From: Lutraria lutraria
Taxonomy: Eukaryota; Mollusca; Bivalvia; Venerida; Mactridae
DNA length: 64,000 nucleotides
NCBI GenBank assembly: GCA_964023205.1
Contig: OZ026843.1
Coordinates: 3,829,029-3,893,028 of the forward strand
Direction: 5' to 3'
Below the pieces are notes generated by a model, which was not told where the DNA came from, did not search any database, and saw nothing but the letters and a program-made list of their open reading frames with translations. Positions 46,301-59,278 of the stretch are shown here, one piece after another. Both the position numbers and the translations under genes were made by a program. Position 1 is the stretch's first letter, and every line of letters begins with the position of its first letter.

Positions 46301-49300
46301 TATAAGATGAGAATTGGACAAGTTCAAACACACCAGAAGAAATATTGCCTTGAGATGTGCAGAATGAACAGAATGTGGCCATTGGTGTCTAACTTATACA
46401 AATATTGTGTTTTATTATTTCCTCTATCTGATTTATTCCCCCTTCTTGAGAGGACCCACCAATCTTCACCGGTGAACTCCAAAAAGGGCTGTATTTATGA
46501 GAATTTCAATTTTGTGGAACATGTTGATCATTTGTAACCATGGAAGCCACAAAACTTGCTGACCAGTTTTTCTATTTAGCAAAATATCTAATACATAGAA
46601 AAACAGAGCTTTTGTTAAAAATTAATTATCCAAAGACTACAATATATGCTCTAGCTGCTCTGTGTCTAATAATAATTATATTGTCTACTTTCTCTCCAAA
46701 AAAGAAATTTATTTTACCAATTATGGTGATAGTTGACAGTGGCTCTCTCGTAAAGAAATAAAAGGATGGGAGTGTAACACATTCTAATTCACTGATCATG
46801 GACCCACAAAAAAAACCCACCTGAGATAGATGAAAATTAAGTTACCGGTAAATTTCATACCAATTACTTCAAGCACCTGCTATATGCCTCAGTTTGTTGA
46901 TCATTCAAGTACAAGGGTCTTGCAACATGTGGGTAATAGTAAAGGACACATTGTGGATGGCCATCATTCTTTTATCTAAGGTGTCAACTCCTGATAAATC
47001 CCCTGGCTTAACCATATCAACAAGTAATAAAACTACTTTAAATTACTAAATGCAAAACAAAATGGTTGAAATTTTTTGGAAATGATTGCTTTCGTAGTTC
47101 CTCTTTTTAATAAATTGGTATTATTTGGTATTAATTTTGACAATGTTATCAAAATAGAGCCTCATCAGTTTCGATTTAAGCGATTTGTTTAGACTCTTGT
47201 CCCAGCTAGATATGAAATTTTATCAGATGTTATTATAATGTGGTATCATTAATTCTCGATCATATTTTATCTTATTCTTATCAAAAATAAATGATATATG
47301 ATCTGTTTGTAGGGGGGAGGATATTTTGTGCGATGATCAGTCTAAAACATTTTAAGTGTGTCTTGTATTTTAAGTATTTTTAACTTCAATTTGAGTGTCG
47401 GTATTTTGTGCTTTGGATAGCGAATCTTGTATGAGTGCTGCATCTTGAGGACTGTCTGATGGCTTTTTGATTATTATTTTGTTATATTAAATGTTTAACT
47501 TAGTTTTAATTTGTCACATATTTTTGGGTCAGCTGTTTTGCAATATGTTATATTTAGAATTAAGCTTTCAGTACTTATTCTACTTGTTACATAATGATAC
47601 CCCCAGATATGAAATTTATGGGGTCTATATTGGATTAACGCTTGTCTGTTGGTCATCCAGACAATTTCTCAGAAATTTAATGAAACTTCACAGAAGTGAC
47701 AAGTAGTAAGCCTAGTTGTGCATGCATAAGGCAGGTTTTGTTTGGATTAATTTTATACAGTATATTATACAGTAGGCAAATTTTATCCAGACTAATTTCT
47801 CAGCAACAAGTGAAACTTTACAGAAGTGATAAGTATAGTAAGCCAAGTTCTTCATGTTCTCAGTAGGTTTTGTCCACGTTAATTTTTAATGAGTTATGGA
47901 CCTTTGTTCTTTTTTATAATGTATATAGAAATTTGTCCTGCAACTGTTAGCAGGTATTCAAAAAGAATCAAAAGTGACTGTTTTATTTCCCTTTATAAAA
48001 TGTACCAATCAGTAACTGACTGTCAATGTGGCATCTGGGAGCATTCATCACCTTTAGTGATTGTTTTAGTTTTGCTTGACACAAATTTTGATTTTGAAGT
48101 ATTGATCTCTCTTACTCAGAGAATTTGCTCATTGATTGCAGTTTTTCTGCTTGACATAAATTGTGAGTATTTCTATAGATCTCAAGTTTTGATTTTGAGC
48201 TTAGATCCTGTTCAGTGACTGTGTTGCTGTTAGCTAAATTTGAGACTCAGTGGATCCTGTACTGAAAATAAAGATTCCGGATGTATTCACATTGTGAAGA
48301 TTTTAATATTTATGCACTTAATATATTCATGGCCATGTACGATCTAGTAATTAGTCTACTGAATGATCTCATAGCATTATGTAAATGACTTAATTGGAGA
48401 AAATTACAGCTGTCGACAAATTGACATACATTTGTGTATGACTAATTTTGTTTACATGTAATTTACAATATTTTTTTGTTTTGGATAAAATGCGGTAATT
48501 GTTTATCTACAAATTTTATTGTTGAATGAATATGAGAAACTTAAGTACAAATATCGCAAAACCTCCAAGTCTGGTATTATAACCCTGTGTTTGTTAGGAC
48601 ATGCTGGTTTTTTCGCCATTCCCTTCATCAACTAGGGAAAAAGTTCCCGAGTTTTGACATGCTGACATTAACAGCTTAAAAAGGTCAGATTGAAACCTTT
48701 TCTTAATTGATTTTCACTGTTAGTTATTATCATTGTGTTAAAACATTTTTGTTGGCAATGTGACATATAATTAGAGAGATAAATGAATATAAGCCAGTTT
48801 TTCATATTCCTGGATAAAAATAAACAAACTATCTGAAGATTCACTAACTTATTAGTAATAACTCATTTTTACCACACATTTTTACCTGTTTTTATAAAAG
48901 AAAATAAGGGAATGTATATTCTTTGTTCTGGTTTGTAATTTTGTACCCGACCATTTAACTTTTTGGGCTACTTTTTCAGTCAGACCAAAGAGAAAGAATA
49001 TGATTGATTCTCTATACTAGTCCAAAAATCTGTTTTGGTACAGAACTCACAGAAATATCAACAATTTACACTACAGTCATCTTATATCTTTTCACACTTT
49101 TTACTGCAACATGTCTTCAAAAAGTTTATATAATGCATGCAATTGTATTATAGAAAAATGAGACACTGAAAAAAGCTGATATATCTCATTTGTTTATATT
49201 TAGTACTGGTACCTAATTTTATCATTACCTCTGACCCTCATCCAATGCCCTCAAGGTCTGAGGTTTGAAGAATTTGCTTGAGAATCCAATAATACATTGT

Positions 49301-49560
49301 CTTTGGCCTTTTAATGATAGGAATTTTTTATTCAACATGAATCATATGGTATGAATTTATTGAAAAAGTCATTCATTTTACATTACAATACAATAAACTG
49401 TCAGTAATAATAACTAGTCACTTTTGTAAGTCCTATGTTAACTATAGTTAGCTTCTCAATGCTCCTATCTTTATATTCATAGATAGTATTACACAAACTG
49501 ACAAGTATTGTAGTAATTTAATATTCAGAGTATATATATTAATATTAAGTATGTTATGAA
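46301..49560. other. No established gene
   Basis: The longest open frame (47889-48218, 109 codons) has no recognisable domain, promoter or splice signal. At 47640-47870 two phrases repeat about 150 bp apart ('atttctcag(a/c)aa', 'aaactt(c/t)acagaagtga'). Confidence 0.35.
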
Positions 49561-49599
49561 AATTTTCTGTTCGTACAGAAAAACTTCACCTTCATATTT

Positions 49600-49870
49600 T
49601 ATTGTACGGCGGCGGAAGCCCGCTGTACACTCTGGTATGCTTATTTTTAAGTGGCAATGCAAAATCACAACTTCTTGCGCGAAGCAGATTACTGACAGTG
49701 CCCGAAATATTCCGAAATATCCGCAATGGTCATCACGTGATATAAACAAAACAGAAATAGAGCGAGGTCACGTGTTACTCACACCAACTAGTGTTAGCTT
49801 GATGACGCAGTCGCTATTTATAGTCTAAGAATGGAGCGAGCTCGATAAACAACGACGGGAATGAATCTGC
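49600..49870 (+). promoter_or_regulatory. Candidate promoter with two CACGTG E-boxes
   Basis: A CpG-richer island in AT-rich DNA. CACGTG occurs at 49734-49739 (inside ATCACGTGAT) and 49769-49774. 'gatgacgcag' and a TATA-like 'gctatttatag' follow near 49800-49826. It lies about 350 bp upstream of the ATG at 50175. Inference from composition and motifs only. Confidence 0.4.
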
Positions 49871-50174
49871 CCATCTGTCAATAAGTGCAGCCAAAACTCT
49901 TTATATCAAAGGACTTAGGAAAAATTGTTTGATCTAAATGAACTTCGATGTATAAATTATTAGAGAAATTTGCTGTGTTTATTATAGGTGTGTTGTAATA
50001 ATCATGCATTTAATCGTGTTATAAGATACGGAACACGGTATTTATATGTTTCGATGTATTTAAAACATTATAAACATATTCACACAGACTAATTTTATAA
50101 TCGCGAGCGTGGACACTGACTTGTTTACGCAATTGTCGTTAATTAAATATCGATTTCGGAGCTAAATACAAAAA

Positions 50175-50186
50175 ATGTCCGATCAG
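50175..50186 (+). CDS. Possible first coding exon 'MSDQ' with donor
   Basis: 'aaaaATGTCCGATCAG|gtgaga' gives Met-Ser-Asp-Gln followed by a good donor, phase 0, with A at -3. It is downstream of the promoter-like patch. A phase-0 exon exists at 57148, but whether the two belong together is unknown. Confidence 0.35.
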
Positions 50187-50204
50187 GTGAGAAATGATGA
50201 CTTA

Positions 50205-50257
50205 ATTGGTTCGACATAGACGGTCACTTTATGGTTCGATATAGACGGTCACTTTAC
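50205..50257. repeat. 25-bp tandem duplication
   Basis: 'ggttcgacatagacggtcac' followed by 'tttat', then 'ggttcgatatagacggtcac' followed by 'tttac'; just inside the putative intron. Confidence 0.8.
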
Positions 50258-50879
50258 AGTTGAAAATCTATGTTTGGGACCGTTATACCAGGTTTTTACG
50301 AGACAACGGAGTATATTATTTTTGGAGACTTTATTTAAATATTTTATATGCATTCCAGCAGATATTGCAACGTCTGATACATCGAGGTGATAGTTTCCCC
50401 TGATTTAATTTTAGGGTGGAAACAGGGACTACATATAGAGTACCTCGTGAACTGTAGAACCATATGACCAGATTCATGAGATTCATGAAACATCAACGGC
50501 TTGTATTTTTGACGGAGTAGATGATCACTTTAGTTTCGGGATCAGTTAAGTCAAAATAACAAATTCGTTTGATCTGAAATTTCGCACATCTTGATAAAAA
50601 ATTCTACATAGGCCACATTCTAGTATTGAATTGCCGGATGCGATTTTGCGCCGTACAAACATTCAACTTGTATATATATGTAATGTAACTTAGTTCATTG
50701 TATGGTGATTTATATCACCCACCACTTTACCTTATCAAGGAATGAAGTATTGTCACACTTTTAAACATGTTTAGTTTAAACAGTATTAAAACCATCTGAT
50801 ATCATTCAAACATATTAAGTTATATCAATAGATTACAACACATTTAAATAACATTCAACAATTGGATTAGAATACAGCA

Positions 50880-51050
50880 TTACCCGTGTTAGCGGCATCC
50901 TCTGAATAAAGGCCACCCTATGTATAAATGACATTCTTTGAAAAACCATTATTTATTATTTAGAACAAAATGACCTCGGAAAAAGGCCAACTTTCAATAA
51001 AGGCATCACTTCTTCTTTCCTAAGGGTGGCCTTTGTTCACAGGTTTAACT
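50880..51050 (+). repeat. 'aggccacc' repeat family, copy 2
   Basis: 'ctgaataaaggccaccctat', 'ttatttagaacaaaatgacc' and 'ggtggcctttgttcacaggt', matching 38433-38600. A related 'gagcaac(g/a)acctctc' block follows at 51145-51315. Confidence 0.6.
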
Positions 51051-52399
51051 GCTCATGCTATGAATGATCGACTTATAGAACATAAAATTCCTTTCTAATT
51101 TTTATGCTTAAAACTTAGCTTTTGCTCATAATTCTGTTAAAAATGATAATCTCCAGAACGGCCCTCTATTGAGCAACAACCTCTCTTCAACAAGAGCATG
51201 ATTTTTCTAACTGTATGATTTAACTATTGATTTATCCTCTCTAGAGCAACGACCTCTCAACAAAAACATAATTTTTCTCCCAAAGGGTGTTGCTTTAGAG
51301 AGGTCGCACTGTATTTATATTTTTGGCCTTACTCTCAATAGTTCGAACATTTGAAAAATAATATATTTCTTGCTCTTTTTCTTAACTAGTAATTAATTTT
51401 CGTCTCATAAAACCTGATAATTAATTCCAGGCAATAATTGTAATCTATCAACAGTAAATATTGGCATGTAATTATAATTCAATAGGTATAATTTTTGTCA
51501 AATATGTCAAATATTTATTTTGTGTAGCTAGCAGAAGTTGAGAACTTATTGCTTTGTTTAGTAAGTATTCATTTTGGAAGGCATTTAAATTGTCAGATTT
51601 TCAGGGAATATGTCTTTATTCATGGTTTAGGTGTGAAAGATAAACATTACATATAGAAACTGTATAGGCACACATCTGTTATTAAGTTCTCTGACATCTT
51701 TGTTAAAATCTTGTCCTTCCTAATTAGGTAAATTTATGATGCACATAAACCCCCCTTCATGACTGTTAACTTTTACTTTGTAAATCTACTTATACATTAA
51801 TAGGGTAGAAATAACAGTTTTTATATTCCGCTATAAAAAATCACACGTTTCAATGCAAAGAATGTTGCAGGCATGGGCACTTTTTAATCCGTTGTAAATC
51901 TCTACCCTGACTACCACATGCTGAATGACAAATATTTTATTGATCTGAGGCCCCGGGTTTATTAGCACGAGAGCGAAAAAAACGCGTCTTTTCTACTTTC
52001 ATACCGATATGTCGTTTTATCCCTTGTTAAATCCCCGATGTTAGTGACAGTGTTGAGAGGAAGTCATAGCGTCACATTTAGCGTAAATATCGGCAAATGA
52101 TTAAAGTCATTCAAGCTTGACCTTCAATGTGACTGTTCTATACTACCTGTATACAGCCTCTATATCATAGTGATTATTGACACTACTGTGTCCCAGACGC
52201 TGCAGTGATTTTTTCTCTCTTTTGTATGAAATCACAAACTCATATTTTCTTTAATTGAGGACATTTATATGTAAATACATTCAATGCTTGTCGTGTAGAT
52301 AATTTCATATAACTTGAAAATTGCCTTAAATTTGTTATTTATTTTGGATAGCGAAATTTAATATAGTACAACAAATGCTTTGTGAAGGGCGTTATTTGA

Positions 52400-52586
52400 A
52401 GAAATCAAATAAGAGTGTTTGAGCTTTGTCGAGAGTGGATTATTGTGAGTTTAGTTTGTCTCGGAGTGTACAAATCTAGTGACTGGTATTATTGCTCATC
52501 AATGAAGAGTAGTGACTGAAATATTTAAATATTTGAATTTTCTTTTACAAGGTAAGTTATTTGAATTTTCTTTTACAAGGTAAGTT
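52400..52586 (+). other. Possible non-coding first exon with duplicated splice donor
   Basis: A 28-bp segment ending in 'cttttacaag|gtaagtt' occurs twice in tandem (52531-52558, 52559-52586), giving two identical strong donors 28 bp apart. Upstream ATGs meet early stops, so any exon here is untranslated. A 28-bp piece of it (52477-52504) recurs exactly at 54697. Confidence 0.35.
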
Positions 52587-52589
52587 AGC

Positions 52590-54225
52590 AGCTAACATGT
52601 ATGTAATATAATTATATAATGTGTATGGTACAGTTTTTTTTTCAGATTGCCAAAAACTTCCAGACTTAATCAACAATAGATAAACTTGGTGATTTTTTAA
52701 ATCTATATAAGCAGACTTTCATTATCTTTATATTATAGCATGCTTTGAATACATGATTGATTGATTTTTTTTTATAGCAAACTGCAAACAAATTTTGCAT
52801 GGATGAAAAAAATATACAATGTATGTATTAACTGTATGGCTGACAGTATGTGGGAAAATGCTTCAACATTTTACTAACTTAAGTATTTTATATCACCTGT
52901 TTGTAATATACTTTATGTATCCCTGCAATTTACTGAATGAATGATTTTGACTATCAGAGTCTGTACTGAACTATTAGCAGTTTGTAGTACAAGGCTTATA
53001 TATTAATTGCTCAATAAATTGTATTTAGAGGCACTCAACTGTTGCTGAATAGTTTTATGTACATGGAGAAATATAACTTAAAGTCTCGATCATATTACAT
53101 TATAAAGTCTTAATGTGCTCTTATCTTTCTAACATCACTTTGAACAATTAAAACATGTAGAAATACTATAGTGTATACGAAGACTCAAACCTGTGACCAC
53201 ATAAGGAGTGAAGAAATAGGGTCTTAATGCACAGTTTGCCTGTATTAGAGATATGTTTGCTCAGTAATATCAATGAATGAGAGCAAAATTAAAAGAGTGG
53301 TCTGTGTTTGTAAGGTGGCCTGTGTTCACTAGTAACTGTTAGGTCAGGTCTGGCCCTGAAACTTAAGGTCCTAATTTTCAAAATATCAACTTTCTCTTCA
53401 ATTTCTTATCACCTGTATAAAAAAAAACATAAGACAAGCAGCCTGATTTTAGATAGTTCTTACTTAATACAAGCTGTTTCAATTGCCTTAATGCTTTCCA
53501 ATTTATAAACATGAAGTTTTATATCTTATTTTGAGTCAAATCTCAGTTGAGATCGATTGAGATCTTTCAAAGTAAATTTGTGGCGTGTTACGACAAAAGC
53601 AAAAAAATGTGATTTGTGTTAAAACAATAAAATTTAAAAATTCCTTAAATGTTTATCTAAGTATAACCTGATAGAATGTTTTAACTCACTAAAATTGTAC
53701 AACTGACAAAGTAAAGTCAGACCCGGCCAGTACTTGTCTCTCAAATATGAAACTTCATTGTTGAGTCAGAAATCTGATACAAATGTACAAACAGTAAAAA
53801 AATTTACTATTTAGTACTGTAATCAGAAAAAAATCTACAGTTTTGATATAAATGCTTTTTTTTTTCACTGAAGTATGACCGACCTTTCACCTCCCATCTA
53901 TGAAATACTCTGATATAACTATCAGTTGATGTAATGGTGTTTTAAATGACTTAAGACTTTTGTGATAAATAGTAGTAGGACACTATACTCTTGATAAAAT
54001 GAGCTGCTTTCACATTATTACTGACTTGATGATCTGTCAGTCATTCTTGATGTAAGATATTGACACATTGGCTGTTTGTTCTGAAGTCAAATTAGAAATT
54101 GAATACAGGGTTAATGAATTTGTTGGCTAGCTGGATAAACTGCTACTGGGATTTTGTCCCAAATGGAATATCTGAGACATCACCAGGGTTTGGACAAAGA
54201 CAGTGGTATGGTGGGGGTTCATGTA
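52590..54225. other. No established gene
   Basis: AT-rich; an 'aggccac'-type repeat fragment lies at about 53270-53365. Confidence 0.35.
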
Positions 54226-54229
54226 GTTA

Positions 54230-54490
54230 CATTGTTTTATTTAATAGACAAAATAATTTCAGTTTCAGTCGGTTTAATGCTGTTATTAAAAGATATTCAT
54301 TTATATGCGGCTCCCAGTTCACCTAACAAGTACCGGTATTCCTGGACTGTGTTCTTACCCAGTCTAATTTACCTTTCCACACAGAGCTGCGGCAACTTCT
54401 CCACATTTGGAGGAAAATTAACATTTTTTGTGGGTAATGACCTGCTGCAACTGAGATTTGCATTAGGATATAGCTCTGTTACAAGTCCAG
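54230..54490 (+). repeat. SINE-like clam repeat, copy D
   Basis: 'cccagttcacctaacaagta', 'attcctggactgtgttctta', 'gctgcggcaacttctccaca' and 'gggtaatgacctgctgcaac'. The two overlapping open frames here are by-products of the repeat. Confidence 0.65.
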
Positions 54491-54671
54491 CACACTTAAG
54501 TATGTGGCCATAGACAAAGTAAACCTTTGAATAAAGATCAACTGGGTATTAAGATTCCCTGGTTGTCTTTTGTTCACAGATTTTACTGTACATGGCTAAT
54601 AGGTTATTTTGCTCGGCACATGTTTTATAGCCATAGAAAAGATTGATAAGATTGTAAGAGGTAACATTTTA

Positions 54672-54724
54672 GACCTTCAATGTGACTGTATACAGGTAGT
54701 GACTGGTATTATTGCTCATCAATG
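54672..54724 (+). repeat. Condensed copy of two separated segments of 52119-52504
   Basis: 'gaccttcaatgtgactgt' (also at 52119) and, 8 bp later, the 28-bp segment found at 52477. In the other copy these are about 340 bp apart. Confidence 0.7.
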
Positions 54725-55363
54725 TATACATTTTAAGAAGTTCAATACAGCAAGTTTGTTTTAATAGCTGAAAAGTGGAATTTCCTTTACAACTGTGCTA
54801 TGCATATTTTATACTTATTCAATCATCTTACATACCCTGGAGATTTTTGACTGTTAAGTATAAAAATACATCCTGTTTTTCATAATGCATAAACTATCTA
54901 TAATGTCATAGTTAGATTATCTTTGAGTTTAACCTTTTTCTTAACATCTACCATATATTCTCTATTAAAAGCACTTCTTACATCTCACTTTTATGAGAAA
55001 AAAGAAAAATTCTTCACATTTAATGCTCTAATTTACTGTCAGATCATGTAAGGGTATGAACATCATACCAACAAATGAAAAAATAAAAATTAAACATTAA
55101 ATTTTGTAAGAGGTAACATCAGGAACGTTTATTAGATAATGTTTGGTATGTCTTTCTGTCAGCACATTTCACACGATCTTGGCATCTTTTCTATGGCTAC
55201 CAAACTTATCATTATAATTACCAAAAGAAGTTTACCTGTTATTTTTTTTAGTGTTAAATGATACATTTTGTCAAAATTCTTCACAATTTATTCTTTGCTG
55301 TCAGCACTTTTATTGCAATGACAGTTAAAAGGGACAGACCCTGAGATTTCCATTTTTGAAATA

Positions 55364-55505
55364 TTTGTAATAGGAGGAGGAAAATAATGTACCCGATGCA
55401 GGACTCGAACCTGCGACCTCCTGCTTGCAAGTCAGACTATCAACTGAGCTACTCGGGCTGATGAATAGCCCAGCCAATTTATAGTACAATATACCACACC
55501 GCTAC
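55364..55505 (-). repeat. tRNA-derived SINE, copy 2
   Basis: On the minus strand 'gtagctcagttgatagtctg', 'cttgcaagcaggaggtcgca', 'ggttcgagtcctgcatcggg' and 'tacattattttcctcctcc'. Same head ('aaattggctgggctattcat') and tail as the copy at 13935. Lacks a proper acceptor stem. Confidence 0.75.
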
Positions 55506-55509
55506 ATAT

Positions 55510-57140
55510 TGATCAAATATATTTTTGGTTTTAAAGTAAATTTGGATAAACGGAAATATTGAGATTCATTTGAGTTGTAATGATATTCGACAATAACAGC
55601 TTGGATGATGATTGGTTCTTTTGAAATAAACTCCATTATAAAACATAGCGTTTATAATTGTGTATAAAAATTGTGAAGTCACAGAAATTTGCTTTACACT
55701 GTACTGATCTGGGCTTTAAATGTAACTTATGCTAATTTTGTTGATTATTCTTCAAACTTACCTTGTTTTGCAAATGGTGATACTCTTACATTAATTTCAG
55801 CATGTACCTTTAATTTAGAAATGATTTTGCAAAATGTTGAAGATGAAAATGATCTGCATCTTTTAAGGTTTTTTTTTGGTATTCATTGTGTATGTGTGTT
55901 ACCTTTATGAAATATTAATTGAAAGGATTATGTTGTAAACAAACTGTATGAATGGATAAGCACTGATTTGAATCTTGTTGAATACAGTCAAATATGTGAA
56001 CAAAGATCACCAGCAGAAAGGGTAGAAAATATGTCCATTATGTACAGATAACTTTATTTACAGGTTTAGTTAGACTGTTTTATTGCTAATTGTGTGTATA
56101 AAGAGTGGTTGTTGACAATGTGGTGGACTTTAATCACAGGTGGCTCTTAATTCATGTCTGACTGTAGTAGAAATATGTAAATTATTTAAAATTCAGCTGA
56201 CATTATCAGCAATAGACTCACTATAATAAATTTATATGAATAAGAATTAATTGAACAAGATTAGATTGATTTCTTGGTGTCAAAGATATTTCATGTCAAA
56301 GTTAAGCTCTCAGCATTTTACTCCCAAGCTCAAGAAATGAAAAATACAAAATGTACTTCAAATGATTATCAACATCAAATTCCTTCACCATATGAATTCT
56401 CTGAGCTTTAAAAATGATCTCATTATTAATTAGATTTGATATAATAATCAACATGGAAATTTCCCTATATAACTGTAAATTTTAGATTGACAACACTTTA
56501 CTCTCTAAACTTAAATTGATCTATATAAAATATACTTTTAACCATATGTCATATGTCAAGGGTAGATGTCTTTCTTTGGATCAGAATCCATAATATTTAA
56601 TGGATATTTAATTGATAGAATTATTTGATAAAAAGTGATGAATGATCTTCCTTAGATTATAAAGAACAAAAAATTCTACAATACATATTTAAGCTACTTA
56701 AGCTTTTAAATGTACACTCACTTAAAAAAAGAAATGCTACTGAAAATTATTATACCATTACAAAAACGTTTTTTACTCGACTCCCCTGAGATAAAAAGAA
56801 AAAGAGCATGTCATCTCATATAACTTAAAGTGAGGATCATTTTAGCATTGACAAAATAAGATTATCATTTGGAGTGCATAATTCTTTTTTTGAAGAAAAT
56901 TATTTATTCCTTATCTATGAAACATAGATTTCCTTTTGTATTCAGTATACAGATGGTTTATGTGTAATTGAAAGTACTGTCGTTTTGTACTCAAAACGTT
57001 CTAACCTATGAATGGTTAAAACATTTCTCAATTTGATAGCTCAAAAAACAAAGTGTTTGTTCAAAAACCACTGTATGAGTCATATTGTACAATTTGTAAA
57101 TAATAACTTAAATAACTGACTTAGTGTCAGTTCATTTTTC
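55510..57140. other. No established gene
   Basis: AT-rich; the 73-codon frame at 55689-55910 shows no known domain. Confidence 0.35.
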
Positions 57141-57147
57141 ATTTTAG

Positions 57148-57214
57148 GTGATTGGTTTTGCATCCAATGCATATTGCATGGCACGTTACCACAACTATAG
57201 GGAACAGTTCCTAG
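57148..57214 (+). CDS. Internal coding exon of an unidentified gene
   Basis: Acceptor 'ttttcattttag' before 57148 and donor 'gtttgt' after 57214. 67 nt, entry phase 0, exit phase 1. It reads VIGFASNAYCMARYHNYREQ then FL and is markedly protein-like against its AT-rich surroundings. The first half could end a hydrophobic helix and the RYHNYREQF part is basic. I do not recognise the family. No neighbouring exon in the correct phase was found, apart from the possible 'MSDQ' start at 50175. Confidence 0.5.
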
Positions 57215-59190
57215 GTTTGTTTTAACTTCATGTTAATTAAGGGAGCCTCATTATAACAACTACTTATCTTAAGACCCACTTTCATTATTTCCTTCTATGA
57301 GACCATAACTATCTAAACTAAGCATTTTTAGTCCCAATAGTGATAATAAGATTGAGGGTTTACTGTTAATTCTAAATGCAAAAAAGTAAAATGATTTTAA
57401 GCTCAATTTAATTAATGCTGATTACGTACAAATCACGCGATATTTAAAGATGTCTCTATTAAGTGATATGCTGGTTATAATCAATACAAAATTTAAACAA
57501 AAATGTAGTTGATAAGCAAGTAATGGGATTGGTACTTAATTGAAATCCCTATTTACAAAGATTACACTTCATGATGTCCTTAAATGCAAAATATTGCTGC
57601 TGAATTGAACCACTTTAATTGTTTGCTCTTTATGTAAGAGATTGGTTTAAATCATGCTAACTTATGATTTATCAGTTTCATAAATGATGTTAATAAGTAA
57701 CTTGATATTATATTATAAGTGGTATAGCATCTTGTTTTTGTTCACAGTCTGTGGCTAGCATCCTAGAAAGCTATTTGCTATTTAAAAACATTTCCTTTAT
57801 AATCAGAGTTAAAAATAATGCAACTACGAATTTTAAAAAATGTTGTTTGTTTAATGTTGTTTTATGGTGCACTGACAACTAACGGTCATGTAGAAGTGCA
57901 TTTAGATAAAAAGGTAAATAGCATGATGTAACCTTAAATACCAACATGCTGGCAATTAAAAAATCTGTGTTTTTTTCTAAAATCTGCATTCAAATTATAT
58001 GTAACTTGACTTTGATGAAATAATTCGCCTATAATAAAGATAATGCTCAATTTGCTATTGAACCACTTTACAGTACAATTCTAAAATAATTTCCGGAAGT
58101 ATTTCTCTTTGTAGAAAAAGCTTAACAAGAATGTATTTATCAATTTGATACAAACTTACATAAATGATTGCAGTACTTATTAAATGCAGGTACTTAAATA
58201 CAAGGAGTTTCGTCTAGTATTTTAAAGTAATAACACTTTTCATTAGGGACTTACAGTTCTTTGATCTCTACATGTTATGTATGATTATACCTATTTATTG
58301 TTAGGGATGGTAAATACTTTATAACTAGTCACTTATTACTGCTCGGTTATCTTAAAAACATTTTTTTTTGCAAATGTAATCTTAAATACCTATTGAAGTT
58401 TAAAGCATTAGGTTACAAACAAGTTGGAAGGTTTTCATACATTTATCATGTTATCTTGGAGATGTGAGTTTTTTCATGCTGTCAAACCTGAGTTATCAAC
58501 CACCTGTGATTAAAGACCACCATGTAAAAAGGTCATTCTTTAGTCTTTTAATTATAAAACATAAAGATAGGCATAATTTTATGTACCGGTACCTCAAAAA
58601 AAGCAAACTGCACATTAAGGTCTTGGTGGGATATGAACTCGCAACAGTGAGGAGTCGGTGATTCCTGGTCAAAATCATGAACACTCAATAATGGAGACTC
58701 TAAATGAATACTAAGTAACCAAGTAATGTCAATTTACCCAGGGAGTGGGTAACATATTACATAATGACCATGTTTTGATAGTATTTAAATAACTATATCT
58801 TTGACAGAAATTTCATTCTTTTAAAGTAATAACTGTCACAGTTGACTTAAATACTGGTTTCACCTAGCAATATCAATATTACTGTGCTGAGGTGCCATAC
58901 CTAGATAGAATCACAAATCACAATTATTCTGCCACTTGGAATTTTTGTAAGAATTCAGTAGACTGCACATTGATCGTTGACTGACGGGACGTCATCACTT
59001 GAGCACTACATCAACAAAAGAAGAATTACCAAATGTCTGGAATGTCTGCTATAAAAAATTTACTTGTCTGTGATCTAAATTAATGTGATTTTAGAAATGA
59101 CAACATTAATTACACGTAGGTCTGGTCCTAATGCTGCTTCAGACTTACGTCTGCGCAGTCCATGAAGTCATGCAGATTAATTGGAGTGGT
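57215..59190. other. No established gene
   Basis: AT-rich. A weak 'aggccac'-family fragment at 58480-58560 and a poorly conserved tRNA-like stretch near 58610 are the only signals. Confidence 0.35.
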
Positions 59191-59197
59191 CGTGTGG

Positions 59198-59230
59198 TAT
59201 AAATAATCCAGTCTGGTCAGTGTGTTTATT
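59198..59230 (+). promoter_or_regulatory. TATA box and initiator candidate
   Basis: TATAAATA at 59198-59205, with GC-richer flank ('tggtcgtgtgg') and a 'tcagtg' initiator-like site about 20 bp downstream. Confidence 0.4.
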
Positions 59231-59278
59231 TCTATTTCACTTTAGCTTTTCCTTCCTGTCCTTGAAAAATGACATTTC

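Noticed and set aside
54099..54513. Two overlapping plus-strand ORFs
   Set aside because: They fall within a copy of the SINE-like repeat seen at three other sites.
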